From: Desulfatitalea sp. BRH_c12
GTDB taxonomy: Bacteria; Desulfobacterota; Desulfobacteria; Desulfobacterales; Desulfosarcinaceae
Length of the DNA stretch: 64,000 nucleotides
Direction: 5' to 3'
Assembly (NCBI GenBank): GCA_000961655.1
Contig: LADR01000024.1
Location: 186,001 to 250,000 of the forward strand
Position numbers and translations under genes: made by a program. Numbering within the stretch: the first letter of the stretch is position 1; each line of letters starts with the position of its first letter. This document shows positions 43,665-51,901 of this stretch, in pieces. The notes beneath the pieces were generated by a model. It was not told the origin of the DNA. It did not search any database and saw nothing but the letters and a program-made list of their open reading frames with translations.

Positions 43665-44576
43665 TCAGTGCCGGGCAGCGGCTTGTCGCGCCGAATGCAT
43701 ATGGCACGCGCGTGCAAGCCTCTGCCAGTTGTGTTCCCAGACAGGCGAGCGGGAATTGAATGCAAGGCGCGCTAGCGCGCCGATCGACTCCTCGCGTCTA
43801 ACCTCTGACCGCCGTCGAACGAAATAGATCTCCCCGGACAAAGCCTCATTGCAATACAGTTCCAATACGCGCTCGATGATCTTTTGGGGTGCTATCCGAC
43901 CTCCGATGGCGTCATTGCCAAGCATTTTACTTACGTCTGCCCGATCGCTGTCTTTGACGATATCTGTCCCCGCATATCCCGGGGCGACAGCCACACATCG
44001 AATCCTGTCCGTCGAACTGCGCAGGGGAAATTTTGCCGTGACCCTCTTGGGGAAGACCGACCGGGCGGCTTGGGTGGCGGCCTGGTTCAATTGCCCGGCG
44101 GTACCCAGGGTACCGGCCGCGGAGATCACGCAGATCAACCCCTTGCATCGATGGTCGACCATTCGCTGAACGCAATGTCTCACCGTAAGGAAAACCGCGT
44201 TCAGGGTGATATCGCCGATCAGTTGCATTTCCTGGCCTGTTTTGATTTTGGATGTGCCGTTTTGGCGACTGGTGGACAGCTTCAGGCCATCGCGGATGAT
44301 TCCGGCGAAAGGGGCGACCAGGTGGATAGCGCCAAACCGGGCGATTGCCCTATCGGCCAGGCGGGCGCACTCTTTTTCATCGGTCACGTTGCAGACCAGC
44401 GTTTCCAACCGATCGCCATATCGGTTGAGTTCCTGTCGCGTCCGCTGGAGGTGTTCAGGCGCGACATCGGCCAGCAGCGCTCTGCCGCCATTTTCGAGCC
44501 AGCTTTGGGCCAGGGTCTTTCCGATAGCGCCAGCCTCGCCGGTGATGACGGCAACCGCATCTTGAATGGGCAGCAT
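43665..44576 (-). CDS. Short-chain dehydrogenase/reductase-fold protein with lost catalytic residues
   Basis: 303 residues. It keeps the SDR fold: TGEAGAIGKTLAQSWLENGG (cofactor loop), DVAPEHL, CNVTDEKE and VAPFAGIIRDG. The active site is altered: Ser152 is kept in ISAAGTLG, but where Tyr and Lys are expected (S-x12-Y-x3-K) there are Gln165 and Gln169 in NQAATQAA. The usual oxidoreductase reaction looks impossible. ATG 44576 follows CGGAGGAAACT; a weak -24/-12 element lies upstream. It might act as a sensor or scaffold, or be decaying. Confidence 0.78.
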   Translation of the reverse strand: MLPIQDAVAVITGEAGAIGKTLAQSWLENGGRALLADVAPEHLQRTRQELNRYGDRLETLVCNVTDEKECARLADRAIARFGAIHLVAPFAGIIRDGLKLSTSRQNGTSKIKTGQEMQLIGDITLNAVFLTVRHCVQRMVDHRCKGLICVISAAGTLGTAGQLNQAATQAARSVFPKRVTAKFPLRSSTDRIRCVAVAPGYAGTDIVKDSDRADVSKMLGNDAIGGRIAPQKIIERVLELYCNEALSGEIYFVRRRSEVRREESIGALARLAFNSRSPVWEHNWQRLARACHMHSARQAAARH

Positions 44577-44626
44577 AGTTTCCTCCGTTATTCTTTTCAG
44601 TAGGGATCGGGTTCGATCATCTCTTT

Positions 44627-44641
44627 GCAATTGCAATGCCG
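44627..44641 (-). promoter_or_regulatory. Candidate sigma-54 promoter for the SDR gene (minus strand)
   Basis: Read on the minus strand: CGGCAT, N5, TTGC, with GG and GC 10 bases apart. Four of six bases match the -24 consensus and four of four the -12. Transcription would begin near 44615 and read into the SDR gene at 44576. It is weaker than the plus-strand partner 20 bases away. Confidence 0.45.
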
Positions 44642-44657
44642 CAAAACAGGCAGCCGA

Positions 44658-44672
44658 TGGCACTGGTTTTGC
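44658..44672 (+). promoter_or_regulatory. Sigma-54 promoter of the CoA-transferase gene
   Basis: TGGCAC (44658-44663), N5, TTGC (44669-44672): full agreement with the -24/-12 consensus, GG and GC 10 bases apart. Transcription would start near 44684, about 110 bases before the CoA-transferase ATG. A PAS-type sigma-54 activator is encoded less than 1.2 kb away. Confidence 0.82.
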
Positions 44673-44796
44673 GTTACTCTTTTGCTTTACGAGGCACGAA
44701 TAGGGCCAAAAATTTTACACCCTACGGGTGCACGCGAGACAATCCTCACGTGGAGGTTGGCGTCCAATCGAAACGTTGTATTTCTAAGGAGATTAT

Positions 44797-46836
44797 ATGA
44801 GTGCAGAAAAACAGAAGAAACAACCTGGATTGACCCATCCCTTGTTGAAAGACATGACCGGCCGAACAGCCCGCAAAAGCAAAGTTGCCTCGGGTGAAGA
44901 AGCGGTTGGGCTGATCCTCGATGGTGATACCGTCGCAACGAGCGGATTCGTGGGCACCGGCTTTCCCGAGCACCTGGCCGTGTGCCTGGAAGAACGGTTT
45001 CTCGCAAGCGGCACACCGCGCAATCTTACTTTGGTGTATGCGGCCGGGCAGGGGGATGGCAAGGAGCGCGGCTTGAACCATTGGGGACACGATGGCATGG
45101 TCAAACGCGTGATTGGCGGCCACTGGGGGCTGGTTCCAAAGCTGCAGCGATTGGCCGTCGACAATCATATCGAAGCCTACAACTTTCCACAGGGAGTGAT
45201 TTCGCACCTGTACCGGGATATTGCGGCCGGCAAGCCTGGAACGATCACCCATGTGGGGCTCGGCACTTTCGCGGACCCAGCATTCGGCGGCGGCAAATTG
45301 AATGCGATGACTTCCGAAGAACTGGTGGAGCGGGTCTCTCTGGCAGGTCGGGAATGGTTGTTATACAAGGCATTTCCAATCAATGTGGCGATCCTGCGGG
45401 GAACCACGGCCGACCTGGACGGCAATATCACCATGGAAAAGGAGGCGCTGGTACTGGATGCCCTGGCGATGGCTTCAGCCGCTAAGAATTCAGGCGGGTT
45501 CGTCATCGTGCAGGTGGAACGTATCGCGGATCATGGCGCATTGCGGGCGCGGGATGTGATTGTCCCCGGCATCCTGGTGGATTGCGTTGTGGTATCCGAG
45601 CCCGAGCGGCATTGGCAGACTTTCGGGACACGCTACAATCCGGCCTTCAGCGCAGAAATACGGGTGCCGCTGCAGTCTTTGCCGCCCATGGGGATGAGCG
45701 AACGTAAGATCATCGCGCGGCGGGCGGCTTTTGAGCTGCGTGCCAACGATATTGTCAATCTGGGCATCGGCATGCCCGAAGGCATTGCCGAAGTGGCCAA
45801 TGAAGAACGGATCATGGACCTGCTGACCATGACCGCCGAGCCGGGTATCATCGGGGGCATCCCCGCCGGAGGCCTCGATTTCGGGGCCGGCACCAATATC
45901 ACCAGTCTGATCTCCCAGAATGCACAATTCGATTTCTACGATGGCGGCGGCTTGGATGTGGCCTTTCTCGGATTGGCCCAGGCCGATAAAGATGGCAACC
46001 TCAACGTGAGCAAGTTCGGCCCGCGGCTGGCCGGTGCCGGCGGATTCATCAACATCAGCCAGAATGCCAAAAAAGTCGTTTTCGTGGGCACCTTTACGGC
46101 TGGCGGACTGGCCATCGATATCTTGGACGGCAATTTGCGCATTCTTGCGGAAGGCAAAGTGCGCAAGTTTGTCGATCAGGTGGAGCACCGCACCTATAGT
46201 GGGCGCTATGCCATGAGCAAAGGACAGTCCGCGCTGTATATCACAGAACGCTGTGTTTTCCGGTTGACTGACAAAGGCCTTGAACTGATCGAAATTGCAC
46301 CGGGTGTGGACCTTCAGCAAGATATCCTGGCGCATATGGATTTTGAACCGATCCTGCCGAACCATCTCTGTACGATGGATGCACGGATCTTTCAGCCTGA
46401 ACTCATGGACCTGCGCACGGAAATGGTGGTCGTTCCGCTGTCCAGCCGTGTGAGCTACGATTCGGAAGCAAATCAATTCTTCGTTAATTTTGAGGCCTTA
46501 TCCGTGGCCCATCGGCAGGATATCCAGCAGATCCGCACGACCATCGAGGATATGCTGCGGCCGCTTGGCAAAAAGGTTAATACCATTGTGAATTACGACA
46601 ATTTTTTCATCAGTCCGGACCTCGAAGAGGAATACACTGCGCTGGTCAAATACCTGATGGACCATTATTATGAGAATGTCACCCGATTCACCACCAGCGC
46701 ATTTCTGCGCATGAAACTCGGCGAAGCCCTCCAAAAAAGAAAAGTTTCCCCGCACATCTACGAAACCCACAAGGAGGCGCAAAAGGCATTGAAATGCACA
46801 CTGGCCGGGGAGACATCCGGTGTGTCGGAGATGTAG
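44797..46836 (+). CDS. Family I CoA-transferase (YdiF/propionate CoA-transferase-like, fused alpha and beta) with C-terminal extension
   Basis: 679 residues. The alpha part (about 25-285) has [18 protein letters not shown] and the beta part (about 305-520) has [14 protein letters not shown] and [20 protein letters not shown], which carries the expected catalytic Glu. A further 140 residues (about 535-675) form a predicted alpha/beta region ([21 protein letters not shown], then [23 protein letters not shown]) that I do not assign to a catalytic domain. It transfers CoA between carboxylates such as acetate, propionate or acetoacetate. AAGGAG lies 8 bases before ATG. It is under a consensus sigma-54 promoter, so expression is probably substrate-induced. 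Confidence 0.88.
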   Translation: MSAEKQKKQPGLTHPLLKDMTGRTARKSKVASGEEAVGLILDGDTVATSGFVGTGFPEHLAVCLEERFLASGTPRNLTLVYAAGQGDGKERGLNHWGHDGMVKRVIGGHWGLVPKLQRLAVDNHIEAYNFPQGVISHLYRDIAAGKPGTITHVGLGTFADPAFGGGKLNAMTSEELVERVSLAGREWLLYKAFPINVAILRGTTADLDGNITMEKEALVLDALAMASAAKNSGGFVIVQVERIADHGALRARDVIVPGILVDCVVVSEPERHWQTFGTRYNPAFSAEIRVPLQSLPPMGMSERKIIARRAAFELRANDIVNLGIGMPEGIAEVANEERIMDLLTMTAEPGIIGGIPAGGLDFGAGTNITSLISQNAQFDFYDGGGLDVAFLGLAQADKDGNLNVSKFGPRLAGAGGFINISQNAKKVVFVGTFTAGGLAIDILDGNLRILAEGKVRKFVDQVEHRTYSGRYAMSKGQSALYITERCVFRLTDKGLELIEIAPGVDLQQDILAHMDFEPILPNHLCTMDARIFQPELMDLRTEMVVVPLSSRVSYDSEANQFFVNFEALSVAHRQDIQQIRTTIEDMLRPLGKKVNTIVNYDNFFISPDLEEEYTALVKYLMDHYYENVTRFTTSAFLRMKLGEALQKRKVSPHIYETHKEAQKALKCTLAGETSGVSEM

Positions 46837-47135
46837 TATTTCGGCGACATGTCGCATTAAGGGAACAATCAATGTTTTTACTGTATAATCAATTGCTTAA
46901 AAGTAAACGCATTTCAGATACCGGGCTAAACCCACTATGGGTTTTGGCAAGTTATTAAAAAAAATCTTTATATCGGAGACTTGCAAGGCTCGCTGGTCAT
47001 CCCGGCAAACCCGGATTGTGTAGGCAAACGGGAACATGTCGTTTCTTTCGTCCGCGCCATTTTTATCCTGAAAGTGCCGTAGGCGGCTTGTCTTGGGCGG
47101 CGTGAATCTGTCATTTCCGGAACATCCGCTTGGTC
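46837..47135. other. Convergent intergenic stretch
   Basis: Nearly 300 bases between convergent genes. The part near 46867-46970 is AT-rich with an imperfect repeat (AAACCCACTATGGGTTTTGGC hairpin-like). No ORF or RNA is recognised. Confidence 0.35.
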
Positions 47136-48833
47136 TCAGACGGGATATTTTTCGGTGAATTTTTTTTCGGATTCGGCCGATCCGATCAGGACCAGCTCGT
47201 CGCCCCGTTCGAGAACGATATCAGGATTGGGGTTGATGATCAGATCCCCTTTTCTTTTGACGGCTACAACGCTGCAGCCGGTGTTTTCGCGAATCCGGAT
47301 GTCGAGCAGGGTTTTGTTTGCGAGCTTGGGACTCAAGGCCATGCGGAAAACGTTGAGCCCTTCGGAAAGCATCAGCATCTGTTGGGGTTGGAGCAGGTTC
47401 ATGATGGTTGTGGTCACCAGCGAACTGAACGACATCACCAAATTAGCGCCGGCGCGGTGCAGGGTGTTGATGTTGCGATCCAGGCTGGCGCGGCTGATGA
47501 TCTGCGCATCGGGCCTCAGGCGGCGGCAATAGATCGTCAAATAGATGTTCAGGTTGTCGTCATGCGTGGTGATGATGATCGCGGGTGTTTCGTTGATACC
47601 CGCTTTTATCAGAACATCCAGATCGCCGGCGCTGCCCTGGATGAAGCGGTTGTCGCGAGCGGCAATGACGGCATTCTTTTCAACGACACGGTACTCTATG
47701 TGGCGGGCTTTCAGGGCGTCGGCCACCGATTGGCCGACACGGCCGCCGCCGAGTACCACGACCGGACCCTTGGAAGGGCCTTCTTCGGCGGCAAACCCGA
47801 CCGATAAGTCGAAACGCTCCAATTGTGCCGCGGTGCCGGCCAGCACAAGCACGGTGGACTCGCCGATCAGGGTAAGCGGCATCGGCATCAGGAACCGGCC
47901 CTGCTCCCATATGCCGACCACCGTCACCCCGGTGGCCTGGCGCAATTTGCTTTCAGCCAGAGTTTTGCCTTGCAGCCAGGTGCGCATGGCCGGCGCTTCG
48001 GCGATCAGCAATTCATCGAAGCGTCCGATGACATTGGCTTTCATGCTTACGCCCAGCACACGGCGGGACAGCGCCTGGCCCAACAACTTGGTGAACTGGA
48101 AGACATGTGTGCTTCCCGCTAATTGCAAGATATCGAGTGAATCATCGATATCGGCATTGGTGATGGTGGCAACGCGGGCGTTTGCTTCCCTGATGGTGAA
48201 AATGATGTTGGTGCTGGCCATGTCGTCGTTCAAGACTACTACCAATGCGGCATAAGCGATGCGCAGACGATCGTAGGTCTGGGGGTGATCGAGCTGGCCG
48301 ACCACCACATTGTAGCCTAAATCGTGCAACTCCAGTGCGTTCTGAAGTTCGGGGATCACAATGACATAGTCGATGCCGTAGTGGCCGAGGCGTTCGATCA
48401 GGTTGGCCGTGACCGCGTCAAAATGGGTAAAAATGACATGCCCGGACAGATTGTCCGCCACCGCTCGCGGGGCGCGTGCCTTGTTTTGTTCTTCCAGCCA
48501 GGGCGCATAGAAGAATTGGATAAAGGTGAAGGGCAGCATGACCAGCAGAAAAACAATCCCGCTGAGCAATACCACTACCGAAAAGAGTCGACCGGCATCG
48601 CTGGCGAAAGTAATGTCTCCGAAACCCAGGGTGGACATGGTTGTCAGCGTCCAGTAAAAACCGGTAATCCAGGAGTATTGCCGGCCTTCGTAAAGCATCA
48701 GCACATGAAAGAGAACGCTGAACAGAACAAAAAAGAAAACCAGCACCAGGCAAAATTTGATCAGCAGCCGTTGATTGCTTCTCCTCTGGCCACTCCTGAG
48801 CAGAAGGGTGAGCTGTGTGGCCATGCTCTTCAT
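47136..48833 (-). CDS. Potassium channel with two RCK (TrkA) modules
   Basis: 565 residues. Two membrane helices (LIKFCLVLVFFFVLFSVLFHV and LFSVVVLLSGIVFLLVMLPF) flank a pore loop with filter TLGFGD at about 68-73. The cytoplasmic part has two TrkA_N/TrkA_C (RCK) modules: the first begins about residue 130 (HVIFTHFDAVTANLIERLG) and lacks the full GxGxxG, while the second has VVVLGGGRVGQSVADAL and a C-terminal TrkA_C (NTGCSVVAVKRKGDLIINPNP). GGAG lies 7 bases before ATG 48833. It is a channel rather than a Trk transporter. Confidence 0.9.
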   Translation of the reverse strand: MKSMATQLTLLLRSGQRRSNQRLLIKFCLVLVFFFVLFSVLFHVLMLYEGRQYSWITGFYWTLTTMSTLGFGDITFASDAGRLFSVVVLLSGIVFLLVMLPFTFIQFFYAPWLEEQNKARAPRAVADNLSGHVIFTHFDAVTANLIERLGHYGIDYVIVIPELQNALELHDLGYNVVVGQLDHPQTYDRLRIAYAALVVVLNDDMASTNIIFTIREANARVATITNADIDDSLDILQLAGSTHVFQFTKLLGQALSRRVLGVSMKANVIGRFDELLIAEAPAMRTWLQGKTLAESKLRQATGVTVVGIWEQGRFLMPMPLTLIGESTVLVLAGTAAQLERFDLSVGFAAEEGPSKGPVVVLGGGRVGQSVADALKARHIEYRVVEKNAVIAARDNRFIQGSAGDLDVLIKAGINETPAIIITTHDDNLNIYLTIYCRRLRPDAQIISRASLDRNINTLHRAGANLVMSFSSLVTTTIMNLLQPQQMLMLSEGLNVFRMALSPKLANKTLLDIRIRENTGCSVVAVKRKGDLIINPNPDIVLERGDELVLIGSAESEKKFTEKYPV

Positions 48834-48888
48834 GGATGTTCTCCGTAGGCTTTTAAGTCAACTTTCGGGGTGAACCAGGCGGTGTTTT

Positions 48889-49518
48889 TCACCGGCCGGT
48901 CCCATTCGGTCTCACGATCTCTTTTAATTCGAGTAGATGCCGGATGCGGTAATCGCAAGCCTCGGCTTGCAGGCGCGGATCGCGGCCGTGGTCGAGGAGG
49001 GCCGTGCGCGCACCAGCCGCACGGCCGGCTTGGCAATCGAAAACGAAATCGCCCACGACCAGAATTTCCGATGTTTGTAAACCCATCTGGGCAGCTGCCC
49101 ACAAGACCCCTTCGCCGCTGGGTTTAGGGGATAGTGGGTCGTCGCGCGTAATGATCAGGTCGAAATCGGCTGCATCGGCATCATCGAAATTGGCCATGGC
49201 CCGCGCAACCGATGCGCGGCTGTTGCGCGTAATGATGCCCAATGGCATCTGTCTTTGTTTGAGCCATCGAACCACTTCCTGCGCGCCTGCATTGGGATGT
49301 GACCGGCTGGCGGCCAGAACTTCGATTTGGTCAAGGCGGTCCATGAGTGTGCGCCGGCGGTGCTCATCTTCAATGAACTGGATGAACTCGAGCACTGGAA
49401 GATCTGGAGGGCATCCGAGTTGCTGGCGTATCCCTGGAAAATCCAGAGCTCCCGGCATGGTCAGCGTGCCATCGAAGTCGAATAGAACCGCTCGGATCGT
49501 ATGGGCGTTGGGTTGCAT
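48889..49518 (-). CDS. HAD-family hydrolase
   Basis: About 209 residues. The HAD motifs are present: DFDGTLTMPG (nucleophile Asp), ITRNSRASV (motif II), KPSGEGVLWAA (motif III Lys) and VVGDFVFDCQAGRAAG (motif IV). The cap is of small alpha-helical type, as in phosphoglycolate phosphatase. Substrate unknown. The start is uncertain: ATG 49518 with AGGTGG closely upstream is preferred; 49548 and 49608 are in frame but lack ribosome sites. It lies 55 bases from the channel gene and may be in one transcript with it. Confidence 0.85.
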   Translation of the reverse strand: MQPNAHTIRAVLFDFDGTLTMPGALDFPGIRQQLGCPPDLPVLEFIQFIEDEHRRRTLMDRLDQIEVLAASRSHPNAGAQEVVRWLKQRQMPLGIITRNSRASVARAMANFDDADAADFDLIITRDDPLSPKPSGEGVLWAAAQMGLQTSEILVVGDFVFDCQAGRAAGARTALLDHGRDPRLQAEACDYRIRHLLELKEIVRPNGTGR

Positions 49519-49943
49519 GGCCACCTGTCCGCTGGTATGCGCTGTCATTAAAAGCCCGTGAGACTCTTCATCAGAAAAAGGCTGATAAATGCTCCACTTA
49601 TATGACATCGGACTTTGAAAAACAATCCATTATACCCCGTAGCAGTTGGTGTGCCGGAGCAGGGCATCATCCACTTGCAGGGCGAAGCGTGTGTTCGCCC
49701 GGTGCGTGCACGGTACTTGTCTTTCGCGCAAGGCGTGCGAAGTTGGCCGGACACATTGTTCGCCCTGCAGGTGAAACGGGCATATTTTTCGGGCGGCGGT
49801 TCATTGCCAAATCCGCAAAAAAGTGTGGACAACCTTCGATGGGCTGCTATAGTTTGAATGAGTCACTGCTCCCAACGAGAGTGAAGCGAATCACGCCTGC
49901 CAGGCCTTCGGACAGACGTTAACCTTTACTCAAAGGAGACGAT
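49519..49943. repeat. Intergenic region with a GGCGAA-GTTCGCC palindrome
   Basis: About 420 bases between the divergent HAD and usp genes. A copy of the recurring palindrome lies at 49680-49700 (GGGCGAAGCGTGTGTTCGCCC, one mismatch), with a half copy near 49757 (TTCGCCCTGCAGG). No credible gene is seen; small ORFs here overlap the palindromes. Confidence 0.5.
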
Positions 49944-50414
49944 ATGGCCCAAAAAATTTTGATCGCCATGGACGATTCGGAAAATGCGCAACGGGCGGCG
50001 GAGTTCGTAGCCAGAAGCTTTTCGCCCGACAACCGGGTGACCCTGTTCAATGTCATTCCGGATACCGCCACGCTGTGCAATATGAACAGCCCCGAGTTGA
50101 CGCCCCTGTTCAAAGAGCAGCAAGCCAGTTTCTGCGCCCTGGAAAGCAAAAAGCGCGAACTAGTGAATGCGGCTCTCAAGAGGGCCAAGGAATTGCTCGT
50201 GAAGAGCGGATTTTCCGCCGACCACGTGAAAATGAAAATCGAAGACAAAAAGCATGGTGTGGCCCGTGATATCCTGGTTGAAGCTGGCAAGGACTACGAT
50301 CTGGTCGTCATAGGCCGCCGGGGGCTTTCGGGCATCAAAGAGTTTTTTCTCGGGAGCACTTCTCAGAAAATATTGAACGGTGCCAGGGATGTATCAGTAC
50401 TCATCGTCAACTGA
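49944..50414 (+). CDS. Universal stress protein (UspA family)
   Basis: 156 residues, single Usp domain: KILIAMDDSENAQRAAEFVAR at the N-terminus and the ATP-site GRRGLSGIKEFFLGSTSQK (G-2x-G-9x-G-S/T) near the end. It probably binds ATP. AAAGGAG lies 6 bases before ATG 49944. The next gene starts 14 bases later, so the two may be cotranscribed. Confidence 0.93.
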   Translation: MAQKILIAMDDSENAQRAAEFVARSFSPDNRVTLFNVIPDTATLCNMNSPELTPLFKEQQASFCALESKKRELVNAALKRAKELLVKSGFSADHVKMKIEDKKHGVARDILVEAGKDYDLVVIGRRGLSGIKEFFLGSTSQKILNGARDVSVLIVN

Positions 50415-50428
50415 CAGCGGCGCTTTCG

Positions 50429-51262
50429 ATGACCTTTCCTATATGGATCGAAAATAGTTACCTGCGCGTGATGGATACCGCTTGCGAGCGTTGGCCGCAG
50501 CCCATGCCATGCGCAGATGCGCTGGCCCAATGTCGGTTGGTCGCACACCGGGGCATATATGACAATGTCACTGTGCTGGAGAACACATTGCCGGCCTTCG
50601 AACAAGCCGCCGCAGCGGGTGTGTGGGGCATCGAACTGGATGTTCGCTGGAGCAGTGACCGGGTGCCGGTGGTGTTCCACGATGGCGACCTGCGTCGCTT
50701 GCATGACAGTTCTTCGAGCGTCGAGCAACTCAGTGACCGGACGATTCGGCGGCGTTTTCCGGCGATTCCGCGTCTGGCTGAGGTGGTCGAACGTTTCGGC
50801 CGGCGCTTGCACCTGATGCTCGAAATCAAAGCCAACGCTTGGCCGGATGCAATAGCCCAAGTGCGCGGATTGCGCGAGGTGCTGACGGACATGGTACCCG
50901 CCGAACACTTTCATTTCCTGGCGCTTGACCCGCGTATCTTGGCCCGCATCAGCGGCTTTCCGCCGCGCAGTTTTCTGTCGATCGCATACCATTGGCCCGA
51001 CGCTGTGAGTCGTACCGTGATCGGCAAACAATGGGGCGGCTTGTGCGCCCATTACAGCCTGATGCGGCGTGCATTGATCGCCCGGCACAAGGCCCGCGGC
51101 CAGAAAGTGGGCACCGCCTATCCGGCCTCACGCAACTGCCTGTTCCGTGAGATCAATCGCGGCGTTGATTATATTTTTTCCAATAATGCCGGTGAATTGC
51201 AAGCAATACTCGATGAGGCGCGTGTTGCTGTTTACGACCGTGTCCGCGCCAAGGGCCTGTAG
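50429..51262 (+). CDS. Glycerophosphodiester phosphodiesterase-family protein
   Basis: 277 residues. The GDPD signature is clear: AHRGIYDNVTVLENTLPAF (catalytic His and Arg, Glu-Asn), then GIELDVRWSSDRVPVVFHD (metal Glu and Asp, second His) and LHLMLEIKANAWPD. It hydrolyses deacylated phospholipid diesters to glycerol-3-phosphate and an alcohol. No signal peptide is seen. Start uncertain: ATG 50429 or 50471, neither with a good ribosome site. The C-terminal part holds DYIFSNNAGEL, the barrel's last strand. Confidence 0.88.
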   Translation: MTFPIWIENSYLRVMDTACERWPQPMPCADALAQCRLVAHRGIYDNVTVLENTLPAFEQAAAAGVWGIELDVRWSSDRVPVVFHDGDLRRLHDSSSSVEQLSDRTIRRRFPAIPRLAEVVERFGRRLHLMLEIKANAWPDAIAQVRGLREVLTDMVPAEHFHFLALDPRILARISGFPPRSFLSIAYHWPDAVSRTVIGKQWGGLCAHYSLMRRALIARHKARGQKVGTAYPASRNCLFREINRGVDYIFSNNAGELQAILDEARVAVYDRVRAKGL

Positions 51263-51283
51263 CTATAAGATTACAGGAATATA

Positions 51284-51347
51284 GGTATGCAGTTCGCTCA
51301 AGCGACTGGGGACCCGTGTTAAAGTCTCTTGACCGAAGTGGCTGACC
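51284..51347. repeat. Short MITE-like inverted repeat
   Basis: 64 bases bounded by inverted arms GGTATGCAGTTCGCTCAAGC (51284-51303) and AGTCTCTTGACCGAAGTGGC-TGACC (51323-51347). They match the ends of the elements at 13.7-14.1 kb, but almost no interior remains. It is located between the GDPD and DinB-like genes. Confidence 0.6.
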
Positions 51348-51407
51348 AGAAGAAGGAATTGGGCCGGCGCGCAATGCCGCATCGAAGAGAGTAAAGGAGA
51401 CGCAGTC

Positions 51408-51890
51408 ATGAAAACACAAGTCGCCGAATTGGTCGGCCGCCTGGCGGCCTTCAATAACGAACTGATTGCATTCGTCACAGAGATACCCGCTGAAAAGTGG
51501 CACCTGACGTGCGATAGCGAGGGCTGGACGGTCGGGGTGGTCGCCCGCCATATCGGTTCCGGTCACTATGCCACCGTGCAATTATGTCAAATGATCGTGG
51601 CCGGCAAGCCATTGCCGGAGGTGACCATGGCCCAGATCATCCAGGCCGGCAACGACCATGCCCGCAAGCATGCCGATTGTTCGAAAAAAGAGGTGCTGAC
51701 CATTCTGGAGGGCAAAGGGCGCGCGATGATCGACTTTGTGGCAGGGTTAGACGATGAAGACCTGAACCGCACCGGATACCTGGCCGAGTTCGGTGGCAAC
51801 GTGAGTGTCCAGCAATTGTTAAAGCTCATCAATCTTAAATCCGCCGGAGAGCACTTGGCCAGCATGCGCCAAACCATCGAGATGCAATGA
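51408..51890 (+). CDS. DinB-like/mycothiol-maleylpyruvate-isomerase-fold protein
   Basis: 160 residues, four-helix bundle. The N-terminal helix has KTQVAELVGRLAAFNNELIAF and W-containing loops; VARHIGSGHYATVQL carries the histidines that bind a metal in the family, and a third one is likely in AGEHLASM. Substrate unknown. AAAGGAG lies 9 bases before ATG. It ends 11 bases before the acetoacetyl-CoA synthetase gene, so the two are probably coexpressed. Confidence 0.75.
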   Translation: MKTQVAELVGRLAAFNNELIAFVTEIPAEKWHLTCDSEGWTVGVVARHIGSGHYATVQLCQMIVAGKPLPEVTMAQIIQAGNDHARKHADCSKKEVLTILEGKGRAMIDFVAGLDDEDLNRTGYLAEFGGNVSVQQLLKLINLKSAGEHLASMRQTIEMQ

Positions 51891-51901
51891 AAGGATAAAC
51901 C

